A stretch of DNA of 43,041 nt from Methanoregula sp. (GTDB taxonomy: Archaea; Halobacteriota; Methanomicrobia; Methanomicrobiales; Methanospirillaceae), in contig JAJRCF010000024.1 in assembly GCA_028679075.1 (NCBI GenBank), positions 1 to 43,041 of the forward strand, given 5' to 3'. The translations under genes and the position numbers were made by a program. Below are positions 32,366 through 42,150 of the stretch, one piece after another. Each line of letters starts with the position of its first letter. Within the stretch, counting starts at the first letter, position 1. The notes beneath the pieces were generated by a model that made no database searches, was not told where the DNA came from, and saw only the letters and a program-made list of their open reading frames with translations.

Positions 32366-34018
32366 TCAGGGAGTAACTTCCGAGCGGACCGAGAGGAAGA
32401 CCGGTCCCCGGACATCGACCTTCTTCTTGTTGTCGGTGACAAAGCGCATTGCGTACTCCTCGATCTTCAGGTTGATATCGCTTGGGAGTTTTGCCATCTT
32501 CACCTGGACGGTTGTCCCCTTCCCGCACCGGGCCGCATTCTCGATCCGTGCTGCGGCAAGGGCCGATACCGCAGAGAGATAGGAGATACCGGTTGGTACT
32601 CCCTCGGTCCGCACCTGCTTCCACTTCTCTGCATCGGGGACCCCGAGGACCGAGCCCTCATGGACAAAGATCTCGTTGGCGCAGGCCGGACCGCAGAGTT
32701 TCGCGTTGGACTCGGTCTCTTCCACTACGACCTTCACCTTCATGCCCCCCAGCGATCCCTCCCAGGCATCGAAGGCACACGGGCCCTGCGCAGCCCCGTT
32801 TGCGGCAGCGGTCTTTGCGATCGCAGCGGCGAGCATCTTGCCCTCCACCGAGACCGGCTCCTCGCGCAGGTGCACAGTCCGGGTAATCTCCCGGTCGCTC
32901 AGGGACTTGGGGAAGAACTGGGGGTAGCAGAGCTGCCGGACATCGTTGGCATTGTACGCGATCATCGCAAGACGTTCAACGCCAAGACCAAGGTTCATAA
33001 CCGGGACACCAACCCCATACTCGGCAAGTGCGGAGGGCGAGTACATGCCAAAGGTTGCTACCTCTACCCAGCCATGGACCGGGTGGCGGGCATATACTTC
33101 AGTCTGGGAATCCGGCATGTAATACTTGGAACGTTTCTCATCCGGCTGGAAACGGAAATCCGTGTACCCGAACGCTGAGAGGAGTGCTTCGCTCACTGCT
33201 TTCCCGTCCTCTATCGTCACGTCATCGCCGGCAACGATACAGGATGCCGAGTGATAGGTCATGAGCCGGGTTGGTCCCTCTGCTTGTTCGCGCCGGAAAC
33301 AGCGATCAACCGAGAACATGCGGAGCGGGAGTGCGCTCTTGTCCCAGATGGAGCCGAGCGTCATGAACCAGCCGCTCGTCATGTGGCTGCGGAGAGTTGA
33401 GCGCGAGGATTCGGGTACAAGGGCCCTGAATTCCGGAAAGACCGCGTCGAGAATGTGGACCACAAGCCCATCATCGACTCCAAGGACTTTGGCAAGCTCG
33501 AAGGTGAGCTCATCGCCGTCGATCTCGGATTTTTTGTAGGCATGAAGGGTCTCACGGAGGCGCTCTTCTGTCTCCGGGGTCATCTGCTGGTAATGATGGC
33601 CGGTATGGACTTCACTTGCGGGTGCTGAAGGTTCATGGTGGTGCGGGTTCTTGTGGCTCTTAAGAATCTCATTGATCTCGTCCAGCTGCTTGCGTGCAAT
33701 ACCGACATTCGGGCGCGGGAGGCCGCCAAGGTAGAAGACGCGGTCGAGCACCGCCATTGCTTCGGGGCCAAACTGCCGGTAGATGTCCTTCTCGTCGATG
33801 ATGACCGGAACCTCGGCCTCATCGAAACCCATCGAGAGGTAGGTCTCGCGCAGCCGGTTGATCGTGGCAAAGACCGGGTGGGCCTGCGCCCGTTTATACA
33901 CCCGGCACGGGTAGGTCTCTGCGTGGGCGGCGGGTGTCAGGACTGATGGTCCTTCATGCCAGGCTCCTTCAAAGTTCTCATGTGATTTCCGTTTCCAGTC
34001 ATCGGGATTGAATCTCAT
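32366..34018 (-). CDS. sepS: O-phosphoseryl-tRNA(Cys) synthetase (SepRS)
   Basis: The 550-residue class II synthetase charges tRNA-Cys with phosphoserine, which SepCysS then converts to cysteine. The start [20 protein letters not shown] is typical of the family. Phosphate-recognition segments HMTSGWF (212-218) and YHSAS are intact, and motif 2 is [14 protein letters not shown]. This pathway is known in methanogens and a few relatives, a strong methanogen marker. No SepCysS or CysRS gene is in the window. It overlaps Taw1 by four bases. Confidence 0.96.
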   Translation of the reverse strand: MRFNPDDWKRKSHENFEGAWHEGPSVLTPAAHAETYPCRVYKRAQAHPVFATINRLRETYLSMGFDEAEVPVIIDEKDIYRQFGPEAMAVLDRVFYLGGLPRPNVGIARKQLDEINEILKSHKNPHHHEPSAPASEVHTGHHYQQMTPETEERLRETLHAYKKSEIDGDELTFELAKVLGVDDGLVVHILDAVFPEFRALVPESSRSTLRSHMTSGWFMTLGSIWDKSALPLRMFSVDRCFRREQAEGPTRLMTYHSASCIVAGDDVTIEDGKAVSEALLSAFGYTDFRFQPDEKRSKYYMPDSQTEVYARHPVHGWVEVATFGMYSPSALAEYGVGVPVMNLGLGVERLAMIAYNANDVRQLCYPQFFPKSLSDREITRTVHLREEPVSVEGKMLAAAIAKTAAANGAAQGPCAFDAWEGSLGGMKVKVVVEETESNAKLCGPACANEIFVHEGSVLGVPDAEKWKQVRTEGVPTGISYLSAVSALAAARIENAARCGKGTTVQVKMAKLPSDINLKIEEYAMRFVTDNKKKVDVRGPVFLSVRSEVTP

Positions 34019-34914
34019 CTCATACGCTCCAGCACTACCACTCTGCTCAATTCGTTCTCATCCTTGATCCGGTAATCGCACGCAGCAGCGACCTTCTCCG
34101 CAAAGGACCGCACACCCGCGTGCTCCGGCATGTTCTCTCTTGCCAACCGGTTTCTACTGTATCCCAGATACATATATCCCTTTATTTCCACAAAGCTTGC
34201 GCCCGAATCCTGCATGATCGCGGCATATTGTTCCGGGGCAACATCATTGAGGCCTTTCACGAGCGTGACCCGGATCGCGGACCTGCAGGAACCAAGGAGC
34301 AACAGGCTCTCCCGGACCCGGTCCCAGTAATCCCCGAGCGGGCGGCAGACCTTCTGGTAGGTCTCTTTGTCCGGTGCGTCCAGTGATACATAGGTCTGGA
34401 ACGGGTGGCAGCGCCGGAGCATGTCCGGGTTCGTGCCATTGCTGACCAGGAACGTGGTATATCCCTTGCTTTTGAAGAGGTCTATTAGTTCCGGGAGCCG
34501 GGAGTAGAGCGTCGGCTCTCCCGAGAGCGAGATCGCCACGTGCCGCGGGTCCAGCGCTTCCTGCCACCGCTCATCCGTCACGGTATTGTCGAGCACCGCG
34601 TTGTAGCCGGCGAGCGCCTTCTTCTGGAACTTGTGGATGCCGGAAAGTATGGTCTCCGGGGGGCACTCCTCCGCCTCTTTCGGCTCGTGCTCAAACGACC
34701 GCCAGCAGAAGAGGCAGCGCTGGTTGCAGCGCAAGGTCGGGGTCATCTGGACGCAGCGGTGGCTGTCGATCCCGTAGAACTGGTGCTTGTAGCACATGTC
34801 CCCGCCGGCAAGCGCCCGTTTGCACCACATGCAGGGTTTGAGCGCTGCTGACGAAGCCTTTAAAAAAAACTGGTACCCCTGTTTCCTCAGGGGGTCACAT
34901 GGATCGGATGGCAT
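34015..34914 (-). CDS. taw1: tRNA 4-demethylwyosine synthase, radical SAM (Taw1/TYW1)
   Basis: The 299-residue enzyme builds the tricyclic base of wyosine at G37 of tRNA-Phe. The radical SAM cluster motif CxxxCxxC is C63, C67 and C70 (CNQRCLFC). C28, C41 and C54 are spaced 13 and 13 residues apart, the same as the second Fe-S cluster ligands C26, C39 and C52 of Pyrococcus Taw1. Motifs [10 protein letters not shown] and [11 protein letters not shown] are also typical. The start overlaps argS by 20 bases. Its operon of argS, aRF1 and sepS serves translation fidelity. Confidence 0.96.
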   Translation of the reverse strand: MPSDPCDPLRKQGYQFFLKASSAALKPCMWCKRALAGGDMCYKHQFYGIDSHRCVQMTPTLRCNQRCLFCWRSFEHEPKEAEECPPETILSGIHKFQKKALAGYNAVLDNTVTDERWQEALDPRHVAISLSGEPTLYSRLPELIDLFKSKGYTTFLVSNGTNPDMLRRCHPFQTYVSLDAPDKETYQKVCRPLGDYWDRVRESLLLLGSCRSAIRVTLVKGLNDVAPEQYAAIMQDSGASFVEIKGYMYLGYSRNRLARENMPEHAGVRSFAEKVAAACDYRIKDENELSRVVVLERMR

Positions 34915-36559
34915 CGATCCCGAGTGTCTCGAGGGACTCTTTTATGGTGTTCTGCACCGCTTTTACCAGCGTCAGCCGACGGTCCCGTATCTTTCCTTCG
35001 CTCTTGAGCACCGGTTCGAAGTGGTAGAAGGTGTTGAACGTGTCCGCAAGTTCCCGGGCATAGGTGGCAAGGATGTGCGGCCGGAGTTCGGTAACGACCT
35101 TTTCGATGACCCGGGGGAACTTTGCGATCTGCTTTGCAAGGATGATCTCCTGCTCCGTCTCCATGTCATAGCACTCGGCAAACTCCCCGGCTTTTTCCAG
35201 GATGCTGCAGGCACGGGCATGTGCGTACTGGATGTACGGGCCGCTCTGGCGTTCGAAGTCCAGCGCCTCCTTCCAGTCAAAGATCGTGTTTTTCTCCGGG
35301 GAGACCTTCACGATATCGTACCGGATCGCCGCGAGACCTACGGACTGTGCGATTGCCTTCCGTGATTCCTCGTCCAGCTCCGGTCTCCGTGCGGTCACCT
35401 CGTCAAAGGCGCGTTTCCGGATCTCGGTGATGAGGTCGTCGGCCGAGACGAACTTGCCCGCCCGGGTACTCATCGAGCCCTCCGGCAGGGAGACGAACTC
35501 GAAGTAGACGATCTCCGGGACTTTTTCTCCAAGGATCTTCATCGTGCACTGGAGCTGGGCGCCGATCAGCTTGTGGTCGGCACCGAGCACATCGATGATC
35601 CGGTCGAAGTTCGCCCCTTTCCAGGCATGGAACGCAAGGTCACGGGCTGCGTAGACCGAGGTGCCGTCACTCCTGCGGATGACGTATTTGTTCTCGAACC
35701 CGAACTCGGAGAGATCGAGATAAAGGGTCTCATCCTCGTGGGCCTGCGGCATCCCCTTGAGCTTGTTGATGATCCGTTCCGTGTCCCCGTTCCGGATGAA
35801 GTCGCTCTCCCAGACGAACCGGTCATGGGCAACGTTGAGGTCTTTCATCGTGACCCTGAACCCGTCAAGGCAGCGCGAGACTTCGTTCCTGAACTTCTTT
35901 ACCGTTGCCGGGTCTCCGTTCTCCACGAGCTGCATCAGGGTGTTTACCTGCTGGGTGATCCCCTCGTCCTTCTCGATCTCGCGGTTCGCTGCAATGTAGA
36001 TCCGGGCAATGTGGGCGTCCTCTTTCTCTCCCGTCTGCTGGGCACTGTCGAGGTTGTCAAATCCCCAGACCACGATCGCAATCTGGCGGCCCATGTCGTT
36101 GACATAGTACTGTACTTCAAGCGGGTAGCCCGCCTTCCTGAAGGCACGGGCGAGCGTGTCGCCGATGATCGAGTTCCGGATGTGCCCGACATGCAGGGGG
36201 CCGTTCGGGTTGGCGCTGGTGTGTTCGAGGACAACCCGTGTGGTCTTCTTTTCGAGGTTGCCGTAACCGGGCTGGACCGCGGCTTTGAGCACCTCGCTGA
36301 CGTATGCATTGCCGAAGATAAAATTGATGTACGGTCCTTTTGCCTCAATGGTCATGCCGGAAAGTTCCGGGCGCTTTCTTAAATCCGCAACAAGATCCTG
36401 TGCAATCTTGACCGGGGCCTGTTTCTTCTGCTTCGCCAGGGCAAACGCCACGGTCGATGCGAAGTCCGCGTGCTCCCCCCCGTCGGTCAGGAGCGCATCG
36501 GCAGTGCCGCTGGTCTCTTTGATTGCGGTCTCAATGGTAGTGTACACGTCGTGAAGCAT
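34895..36559 (-). CDS. argS: Arginyl-tRNA synthetase
   Basis: The 554-residue class I synthetase has the HIGH motif as HVGH at 123-126 in NPNGPLHVGHIRNS. The KMSKS motif is replaced by SMSTRAGKF, which is usual for ArgS. It has an N-terminal Add-1-like domain and a C-terminal helical anticodon domain ending DAIRSM. The start overlaps the aRF1 stop by one base, and Taw1 starts inside its last codons. Confidence 0.97.
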   Translation of the reverse strand: MLHDVYTTIETAIKETSGTADALLTDGGEHADFASTVAFALAKQKKQAPVKIAQDLVADLRKRPELSGMTIEAKGPYINFIFGNAYVSEVLKAAVQPGYGNLEKKTTRVVLEHTSANPNGPLHVGHIRNSIIGDTLARAFRKAGYPLEVQYYVNDMGRQIAIVVWGFDNLDSAQQTGEKEDAHIARIYIAANREIEKDEGITQQVNTLMQLVENGDPATVKKFRNEVSRCLDGFRVTMKDLNVAHDRFVWESDFIRNGDTERIINKLKGMPQAHEDETLYLDLSEFGFENKYVIRRSDGTSVYAARDLAFHAWKGANFDRIIDVLGADHKLIGAQLQCTMKILGEKVPEIVYFEFVSLPEGSMSTRAGKFVSADDLITEIRKRAFDEVTARRPELDEESRKAIAQSVGLAAIRYDIVKVSPEKNTIFDWKEALDFERQSGPYIQYAHARACSILEKAGEFAECYDMETEQEIILAKQIAKFPRVIEKVVTELRPHILATYARELADTFNTFYHFEPVLKSEGKIRDRRLTLVKAVQNTIKESLETLGIDAIRSM

Positions 36560-37830
36560 CAGTATCCCGTCCTGTAGCGGAGGATTGCCGCGATCCCGCC
36601 AAATGCCGAGAAAAGGATTGACCCCTCTTCGAAATCATCCGAGATGATCTCGACCTTCGCGCTGCTCTGGTCGGCAAGTTTTGTCAGTTCGTCGACGATA
36701 TCGATCTCTTCTTCAAGGATCAGCGGGGCCGTGCACTTCGGGCAGTTCCCGAGGGCAATATCCGCAATGGTCTTGCCGGGCTCGACATTCACCGTCTTCT
36801 CGGTCGTGTAGTCGCAGCTCTGGCACTTGATCTTCAGCCGTGACTTTCGGAGATTTCCTGAGAGGAGGAGGGTATCAACGGCACCGATCTCGAGGTTGTG
36901 CCGGATGCTCTCCTCGCCGTACGCGGCGAGCCCGTCGTCCTTGACGAGTTCCCTGAGGAACCGTTCCATGAACCCCTTCTCCTTGATGACGGTCATGCCC
37001 TTGAGGGCATCCTTTGCCGCGTCCACAAGCTCCGCGAGCCCGTCCTCGTTGGTGTAGGCGACATCGAAGAGGCCGATGATCCGTTTCTGGACCTCATGGT
37101 GGAGATATGCCCCCTTCTCGAACTCCTCTTTGGTCGGACTCGGTCCCCCGATAAGGACGCCTTTGAACCGCTGGAAGAAATCTTTCTCGGCAAGGAAGAT
37201 CGCGCTCGACCGCTCGCCGATTTTGGTATAGAACTCGTCAATGGCGATCTCACGCAGCCGCCCGAACCGGGCTGCCGACTGGCCGCCTTTCCGCATCTTG
37301 CCCGGCACTGTTGAGTTCGCCCCGCCCATCGGTTCGATCCGGTTGCCGCGCAGGAATCCCCAGTACGCTTCACGCTTGTCGAGGACGAGCAGGCCGTACA
37401 CGTACTTCTCCTCGAGCATCTGCTTGAGGGGTTCAAGCTCGAAGTTGGAGCTGCACCGGTACATGTAGAGGTTGAGGGCTTCCGGTGGTTCGATGATCGT
37501 GCACTGGAGGTCGGTCCGGTCGCCGTAGAGCTTCACCGTGCCGCAGAAGACGGCGATACCCTTCTCGGGGGGGCGCTTGTAGTACTTGAGCCGGGAGAGG
37601 ATGGAGGAGATCGCGCTCTGGACATTCGTCCGCGTCTGCTTGCTCTTGATGTTCGCGCACTGCCCGAACTCGTCCTTGAGCTGGTTGGTCACATCATAGA
37701 TCTGCTTGTCGGGAGGAATGTAGAGCGTGATCAGCTCCGTCCCGTCCCCCTGCTGCGACTGGAGCCTCTCCAGTGTCTTCTTGAATTCATAGCGCTTCCG
37801 CGCATCGTCCATCTCCACAACTTCAGCCAT
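36559..37830 (-). CDS. prf1: Peptide chain release factor aRF1
   Basis: The 423-residue protein reads all three stop codons. The stop-recognition motif NIKS is at 60-63 and the peptide-hydrolysis motif GGQ at 182-184 in MRKGGQSAARFG. The C-terminal domain includes a zinc-like CQSCDY...CPKC pair. The ATG at 37830 (MAEVVEMDDARKRYEF) is chosen over a TTG at 37842, because the TATA box at 37849-37860 would make a near-leaderless mRNA. The gene starts the aRF1-argS-taw1-sepS operon. Confidence 0.96.
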   Translation of the reverse strand: MAEVVEMDDARKRYEFKKTLERLQSQQGDGTELITLYIPPDKQIYDVTNQLKDEFGQCANIKSKQTRTNVQSAISSILSRLKYYKRPPEKGIAVFCGTVKLYGDRTDLQCTIIEPPEALNLYMYRCSSNFELEPLKQMLEEKYVYGLLVLDKREAYWGFLRGNRIEPMGGANSTVPGKMRKGGQSAARFGRLREIAIDEFYTKIGERSSAIFLAEKDFFQRFKGVLIGGPSPTKEEFEKGAYLHHEVQKRIIGLFDVAYTNEDGLAELVDAAKDALKGMTVIKEKGFMERFLRELVKDDGLAAYGEESIRHNLEIGAVDTLLLSGNLRKSRLKIKCQSCDYTTEKTVNVEPGKTIADIALGNCPKCTAPLILEEEIDIVDELTKLADQSSAKVEIISDDFEEGSILFSAFGGIAAILRYRTGY

Positions 37831-37848
37831 TGCCGGACTCAAACCTCT

Positions 37849-37860
37849 CTTTAAAGCTAT
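37849..37860 (-). promoter_or_regulatory. TATA box for the prf1 operon
   Basis: The minus strand reads ATAGCTTTAAAG, centred about 24 bases before the ATG at 37830. It lies just before the stop of the upstream hydrolase gene (37868). Confidence 0.5.
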
Positions 37861-37867
37861 TACCTAT

Positions 37868-38773
37868 TCACCCGCGGGTGGCATAAATTTGCGCCCATTG
37901 CATAATGATTGCATCATCCACGTCCGTGTTGATGCCATGGCTGCCGGAAAACTCCGTGAAGGTCTTTGGCTCCCCCGCATTCCCAAAGAGCGCTTTCCCG
38001 TTTGCAAACGGGATGATGGGGTCGGTTGCATTATGGAAGATCCAGACCGGGCGCGGGGAGATCTTCCCTATATATGTACTGGGTTCAAGCGATGCAGCGA
38101 ACCGTACCGGCTCTCCCGCGAGTCCTTGCTCCAGTACCGTGTCCAGCACCCCCCAGTCGGAGGTGGAGATGCCCACGTACCCTGCAGATCCCGGGTCCAC
38201 CCCCGCCGCGATGGCGGCATACCGGCCGCCATTGCTCGATCCCACCGCATACACCGGGACAGAGAACCTCTCCGAGAGGTACTGCCGGGCATTGACGAGA
38301 TCGCAGATCGTGAGGTAATACTGCGGCCATTCCCCGGAATCGAATTTTTCATAGTCCTGCTGGATCAGCTGCTGGCCGAATGGGACACCGGGGGTCTCGC
38401 CGCCTCTCCCCCGCGTGTCGACAAAGAGGAAGGCATACCCGGCCGCTGTATACTTCACCATGCGCTCCTCGTGGCCGGCAATGGTCTCACCGGCGCCCGG
38501 CACATAAACGATCGCCGCTTTCGGCGCTGACGGTGCAGCAAGATACGTGACCACGTCCCCACTCTGCGTGTGCAGGGTGACCTTCGACTTCGTATAAGTC
38601 TCGTTTGAGAAGAGTACCTCAGCGCTCGTGTTTGCCGGCACACAGATTACGGAGAGCACGCCCTTGTCGTCTACGGAGTACGTGGATTTCGCAGCGGTAC
38701 CGGAACAACCGGCACAGGCCGCCGCTGTAACGAGGGCTGCAGCAAGGATAAGGATCGTGAGTGCCCGCATCAT
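37868..38773 (-). CDS. Alpha/beta hydrolase with lipoprotein-type signal peptide
   Basis: The 301-residue protein has an N-terminal hydrophobic segment followed by a lipobox-like AACAGCSG, so it may be a lipid-anchored secreted hydrolase. The catalytic triad candidates are Ser in GSSNGG, Asp in NATDPIIPF and His in SGSHGI. The dipeptidyl-peptidase or acetylxylan-esterase type of fold is possible; the substrate is unknown. The start ATG at 38773 overlaps the NUDIX stop (TGATG); the next ATG at 38770 is equally possible. Confidence 0.82.
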   Translation of the reverse strand: MMRALTILILAAALVTAAACAGCSGTAAKSTYSVDDKGVLSVICVPANTSAEVLFSNETYTKSKVTLHTQSGDVVTYLAAPSAPKAAIVYVPGAGETIAGHEERMVKYTAAGYAFLFVDTRGRGGETPGVPFGQQLIQQDYEKFDSGEWPQYYLTICDLVNARQYLSERFSVPVYAVGSSNGGRYAAIAAGVDPGSAGYVGISTSDWGVLDTVLEQGLAGEPVRFAASLEPSTYIGKISPRPVWIFHNATDPIIPFANGKALFGNAGEPKTFTEFSGSHGINTDVDDAIIMQWAQIYATRG

Positions 38774-39270
38774 CAACACCCCAGGCAGCGCTGGATCAGG
38801 CAGATCGTCTTCCCGTCAACAATGCGGCCATCGCGGATCATTCCCGGAAGATCACGGACGGCGACGTCAATGACCTCGATCACCTCATCCTCGTCTTTCC
38901 CATACTCCTGCGATGGCGAAAGGTCCCGGGCCTCGAACAGGAAGATCTTCTCGTCCGTGAAGCCGGGGGTCGTATAGATGAACCCTTTCGGCACGATCGT
39001 CTTTGCCGCAAACCCGGTCTCCTCGATCAGTTCCCGCCCGGCAGTAGCAAGGGGCTCCTCCCCCGGCTCCATCGTCCCGGCCGGTGCCTCGATGATGTAC
39101 TGGTCGATCGCATAACGGTACTGCTTCAGGAGCTTGCACCGGTCCCCTTCAATGGGGAAGATCGCGACCGCATTGGACGGGTGGACGATCACCTTCTCCC
39201 GCTCGGTCCCCGTAGGGAGCCGGATGGTCTTCGTCTCGATCCAGAGGCGCCTGCCGCGGAAGATCTCCAT
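38773..39270 (-). CDS. NUDIX hydrolase, ADP-ribose pyrophosphatase-like
   Basis: The 165-residue protein carries the NUDIX box G-x5-E-x7-R-E-x-x-E-E-x-G as GTMEPGE...RELIEETG. The surrounding IIEAPAGTMEPG fits the ADP-ribose pyrophosphatase subfamily. It directly follows queC (no gap) and overlaps the hydrolase gene by one base. It may clean up nucleotide by-products, but any link to archaeosine synthesis is context only. Confidence 0.92.
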   Translation of the reverse strand: MEIFRGRRLWIETKTIRLPTGTEREKVIVHPSNAVAIFPIEGDRCKLLKQYRYAIDQYIIEAPAGTMEPGEEPLATAGRELIEETGFAAKTIVPKGFIYTTPGFTDEKIFLFEARDLSPSQEYGKDEDEVIEVIDVAVRDLPGMIRDGRIVDGKTICLIQRCLGC

Positions 39271-39939
39271 TTAGCCCTCGTATTCGATCGGGTCGCGTAT
39301 CCCCATGGCATCGAATGCTTCTTTCCGGAAGTGGCAGGACCCGCAGGTGCCGCAGGCCTTCCCCTCGTTCCGGTAGCAGGACCAGGTATGTTCGTAGGGC
39401 ACGCCAAGCCGGGTGCCCTCGCGCAGGATGTCGGTCTTGGTCATGTTGATGAACGGCGTGAAAAGCGTGATCTTCGTCGTATCCTTGGTCCCGAGATCAA
39501 TCACCTTCTGGAAAGCGTCAATAAATGCCGGCCGGCAGTCCGGGTATCCGCTGTAGTCGAGCGACTGGACGCCGATGAAGATCGCATCCGCACCCCGCGC
39601 CTCGGCAAAGCTCGTTGCGATTGCGAGCAGGTTTGCGTTCCGGAACGGTACGTACGTGTTGGGCACATGGGCCCGGGCCGGGTCGAATTCTTCAACCGCG
39701 ATTCCCGTATCTGTCAGGCTGCTCGTCCCGAACTTCGTGAAATAATCGAGATTGATCTCGATAAATGCCTCTGCGTCCAGCAGTCCTGCGATCTTCTTCG
39801 CACTCGCGAGTTCCTTCCCTTCCGTCCGCTGTCCGTAGTTCAGGTGCAGGGCCAGGATGTCGTAACCCTTGTTCTTTGCAACATACGCGAGCGTGGAGGA
39901 GTCCATTCCTCCCGAAAGTAAACAGACCGCCTTCATCAT
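39271..39939 (-). CDS. queC: QueC, 7-cyano-7-deazaguanine (preQ0) synthase
   Basis: The 222-residue PP-loop ATPase has SGGMDSST (9-16) and a C-terminal zinc motif [15 protein letters not shown]. It turns 7-carboxy-7-deazaguanine into preQ0, which archaeal tRNA-guanine transglycosylase inserts at G15 to make archaeosine. It overlaps queE by four bases and is followed directly by the NUDIX gene. Confidence 0.97.
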   Translation of the reverse strand: MMKAVCLLSGGMDSSTLAYVAKNKGYDILALHLNYGQRTEGKELASAKKIAGLLDAEAFIEINLDYFTKFGTSSLTDTGIAVEEFDPARAHVPNTYVPFRNANLLAIATSFAEARGADAIFIGVQSLDYSGYPDCRPAFIDAFQKVIDLGTKDTTKITLFTPFINMTKTDILREGTRLGVPYEHTWSCYRNEGKACGTCGSCHFRKEAFDAMGIRDPIEYEG

Positions 39940-40544
39940 TTCACCCCGATGACCTTATGTAACTGGACCTGCATCCGGACCGGCAGGTTGCTCATGAGGA
40001 TAAATTTCGTTATCGCCGTGTAATCCGTGCCAAAGACCGGCGAGACAAAGCACTCCCCCGCGATCCGGTGCGAGGCCATGACCTCCTTTGCGTACCGGCA
40101 GTCGGCTTCATCGTTCACAACAAACTTGACGCTGTCCTGCGGCCGGATCTTTTCCAGCAGCGTAAGGTCGCTTTGCTCTCCGGACGAGGGGCATTTCACG
40201 TCCATACATACCGATGCGTACTGCTGCATGCGGGAAAAGTCAATCGTCCCGTTCGTCTCGATATCGATCTTTGTCCCCCGCTTCTGCAGCGAGGCAAGGA
40301 GGGGTTCGAGCGCATCAGCCTGCACGAGCGGCTCCCCACCGGTGATGCAGACATACGGGGGGTTAACACGCCAGACCTGTTCGAGCACGGCGTCAAGGCC
40401 CATCGTTATACCCCCGTCCCGTGCCGATTTCGTATCGCACCACGTGCAGTCGAGGTTGCAGCCCGCAAGCCGGATGAAGAGGCAGGGCTTTCCCTGGTTT
40501 TTGCCCTCTCCCTGGAGGCTCCGGAAGATTTCCGCGATCTTCAT
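39936..40544 (-). CDS. queE: QueE, 7-carboxy-7-deazaguanine synthase (radical SAM)
   Basis: The 202-residue enzyme has the radical SAM motif CxxxCxxC as C29, C33 and C36 in [12 protein letters not shown]. It also has the GGEPLVQ and [10 protein letters not shown] segments typical of QueE. It converts 6-carboxytetrahydropterin to 7-carboxy-7-deazaguanine. It overlaps queD and queC by four bases each, so the three genes form a tight queD-queE-queC unit. Confidence 0.96.
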   Translation of the reverse strand: MKIAEIFRSLQGEGKNQGKPCLFIRLAGCNLDCTWCDTKSARDGGITMGLDAVLEQVWRVNPPYVCITGGEPLVQADALEPLLASLQKRGTKIDIETNGTIDFSRMQQYASVCMDVKCPSSGEQSDLTLLEKIRPQDSVKFVVNDEADCRYAKEVMASHRIAGECFVSPVFGTDYTAITKFILMSNLPVRMQVQLHKVIGVK

Positions 40545-40945
40545 TCTTTGAGCTCAGCGCAGGATGTCGGGGATTCCCAGACCCGGATCCTCGGTACTGT
40601 CGCCTTTATTCCCAGCTTCTGGCATATCGCATAGAGATCGTCGCGGATGATCGATGCGATCAGTTCACTGGTCGGGTCCCCGGGCGTTGTGATCACCGGG
40701 TGGAACTCCTCGATGCGGGGTACCATCGGGTCGTCGCGGTTCAGGATGATCTGATGATCGTACTTGCCGATGACCTGCTTGATCAGGCTGTAATCGATCA
40801 GGATCTGCGTGGCCGGGTCCGGCTCCCCCTCCATCCAGACCTCCACCTTCCACCGGTGCCCGTGGAGGTTGGCGCATTTCCCCTTGTAATGGAGCAGACG
40901 GTGGCTCGTATCAATCTGCACCTCTTTATAGATCCCGACTTTCAT
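40541..40945 (-). CDS. queD: QueD, 6-carboxytetrahydropterin synthase
   Basis: The 134-residue protein has zinc ligands H15, H28 and H30 and active-site C24 (KCANLHGHRWKVEVW). It makes 6-carboxytetrahydropterin from dihydroneopterin triphosphate, the first committed step to preQ0. It leads the que operon; its TATA box is at 40969-40981. The S12 operon is divergent. Confidence 0.95.
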   Translation of the reverse strand: MKVGIYKEVQIDTSHRLLHYKGKCANLHGHRWKVEVWMEGEPDPATQILIDYSLIKQVIGKYDHQIILNRDDPMVPRIEEFHPVITTPGDPTSELIASIIRDDLYAICQKLGIKATVPRIRVWESPTSCAELKE

Positions 40946-40968
40946 TACTCAGCATTTGGGTTCCGGAG

Positions 40969-40981
40969 GATAAAATGTTAT
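40969..40981 (-). promoter_or_regulatory. TATA box for the queD operon
   Basis: The minus strand reads ATAACATTTTATC about 30 bases before the queD ATG. It gives a short leader. Confidence 0.5.
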
Positions 40982-41025
40982 TATGGCTGAGGATCAATAG
41001 TATAAGACAGGCAGGTGGAGTGCCA

Positions 41026-41038
41026 CAATTTATAAATC
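41026..41038 (+). promoter_or_regulatory. TATA box for the S12-S7-EF2 operon
   Basis: The plus strand reads CAATTTATAAATC, a near-consensus archaeal TATA box. Transcription should begin near 41058-41064, leaving a leader of about 50 bases that contains the palindrome at 41070-41083 and the Shine-Dalgarno-like GAGG at 41101-41104. A second A/T box at 41090-41100 (TCAATTTAAAA) is too close to the ATG to serve the Shine-Dalgarno. Confidence 0.6.
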
Positions 41039-41069
41039 GGTTCCCCGCGTTAGTACATATCCCAATGTG

Positions 41070-41083
41070 GGTTATCGATAACC
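41070..41083 (+). repeat. 14-base palindrome in the S12 leader
   Basis: GGTTATCGATAACC is perfectly symmetric and falls just after the predicted transcription start. It may be a regulator site or a small leader hairpin. No other leader structure was recognised. Confidence 0.6.
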
Positions 41084-41111
41084 ACAAAATCAATTTAAAA
41101 GAGGCTATTTA

Positions 41112-41540
41112 ATGGGACAGGGTAAATTTGCAGCCAGAAAACTGGTTCGGGACTCAAATAAGTTCCGGTGGGCAGACAAGAACTACGCCCGCCGCGAACT
41201 CGATCTCGATGTAAAGTCGGACCCCCTCGAGGGTGCTCCGCAGGCGAGAGGTATCGTGCTTGAGAAGATCGGTGTCGAGGCAAAACAGCCCAACTCCGCG
41301 ATCCGGAAGTGTGTGCGTGTCCAGCTGATCAAGAACGGCCGGCAGGTCAGCGCATTCGCAGTTGGCGACGGCGCCATCAACTTCATCGATGAACACGATG
41401 AAGTCGAGATCGAGGGCATCGGCGGCCGTCTCGGCCGGTCCATGGGAGATATCCCGGGTGTCCGGTACGTGGTCACCAAGGTGAACAACGTCTGCCTCCA
41501 TGAGATGGTCATTGGCAGGAAAGAGAAACCACGCAGGTGA
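41112..41540 (+). CDS. rps12: 30S ribosomal protein S12
   Basis: The 142-residue archaeal/eukaryotic S23-type S12 has the decoding-centre segment [15 protein letters not shown] and the basic N-terminal [14 protein letters not shown]. It helps check codon-anticodon pairing. The Shine-Dalgarno GAGG lies seven bases before the ATG. It begins the S12-S7-EF2 operon; S7 follows after six bases. Confidence 0.97.
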   Translation: MGQGKFAARKLVRDSNKFRWADKNYARRELDLDVKSDPLEGAPQARGIVLEKIGVEAKQPNSAIRKCVRVQLIKNGRQVSAFAVGDGAINFIDEHDEVEIEGIGGRLGRSMGDIPGVRYVVTKVNNVCLHEMVIGRKEKPRR

Positions 41541-41546
41541 TTTTAG

Positions 41547-42125
41547 ATGACAGAAGCAGCCGGACAGAAACTCCTGTTCAACAAATGGGATGCCTCAGAA
41601 GTCAAGGTCAACGACCCCAGCCTCACACGCTACGTTACCCTCACCTCCCAGATCATCCCCCACTCCTGCGGCAAGTTTTCGCGCCAGGAATTTGGTAAGA
41701 GCAACATGATGATTGTCGAGCGGTTGATCAACCGCCTGATGCAGACCGAGAATAATACCGGAAAGAAAGAGCTGGCCATCCGGATCGTGCGGGAAGCATT
41801 CGAGCTCATCAACAAGAAGACCAAGCGCAACCCCATCGAGGTGCTTGTTGAGGCAATCGGCAATGCAGGTCCCCGTGAAGAGACCGTCCGTTTAAAATAC
41901 GGTGGTATCAACGTCCCGAAGTCGGTCGACACTGCCCCCATGCGCAGGGTCGACACTGCAATCCACTTCCTCGCCGAAGCAACCCTCAAGGGATCCAGTT
42001 CCAGCAAAAAGAGTGCAAGTGCCGTTCTCGCCGACGAAATCATCGCCGCCTCAAAGGGCGACATGAAGTGTTACTCGGTAGGTAAAAAGGAAGAACGCGA
42101 GCGGATCGCGAAGTCCGCCCGGTAA
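41547..42125 (+). CDS. rps7: 30S ribosomal protein S7
   Basis: The 192-residue archaeal S7 nucleates the small-subunit head. Recognisable parts are [46 protein letters not shown] and the C-terminal [13 protein letters not shown]. It lies six bases after S12 and 25 bases before EF-2. Confidence 0.97.
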   Translation: MTEAAGQKLLFNKWDASEVKVNDPSLTRYVTLTSQIIPHSCGKFSRQEFGKSNMMIVERLINRLMQTENNTGKKELAIRIVREAFELINKKTKRNPIEVLVEAIGNAGPREETVRLKYGGINVPKSVDTAPMRRVDTAIHFLAEATLKGSSSSKKSASAVLADEIIAASKGDMKCYSVGKKEERERIAKSAR

Positions 42126-42150
42126 TCATATCTTTTTTGAGGTTATTTTC

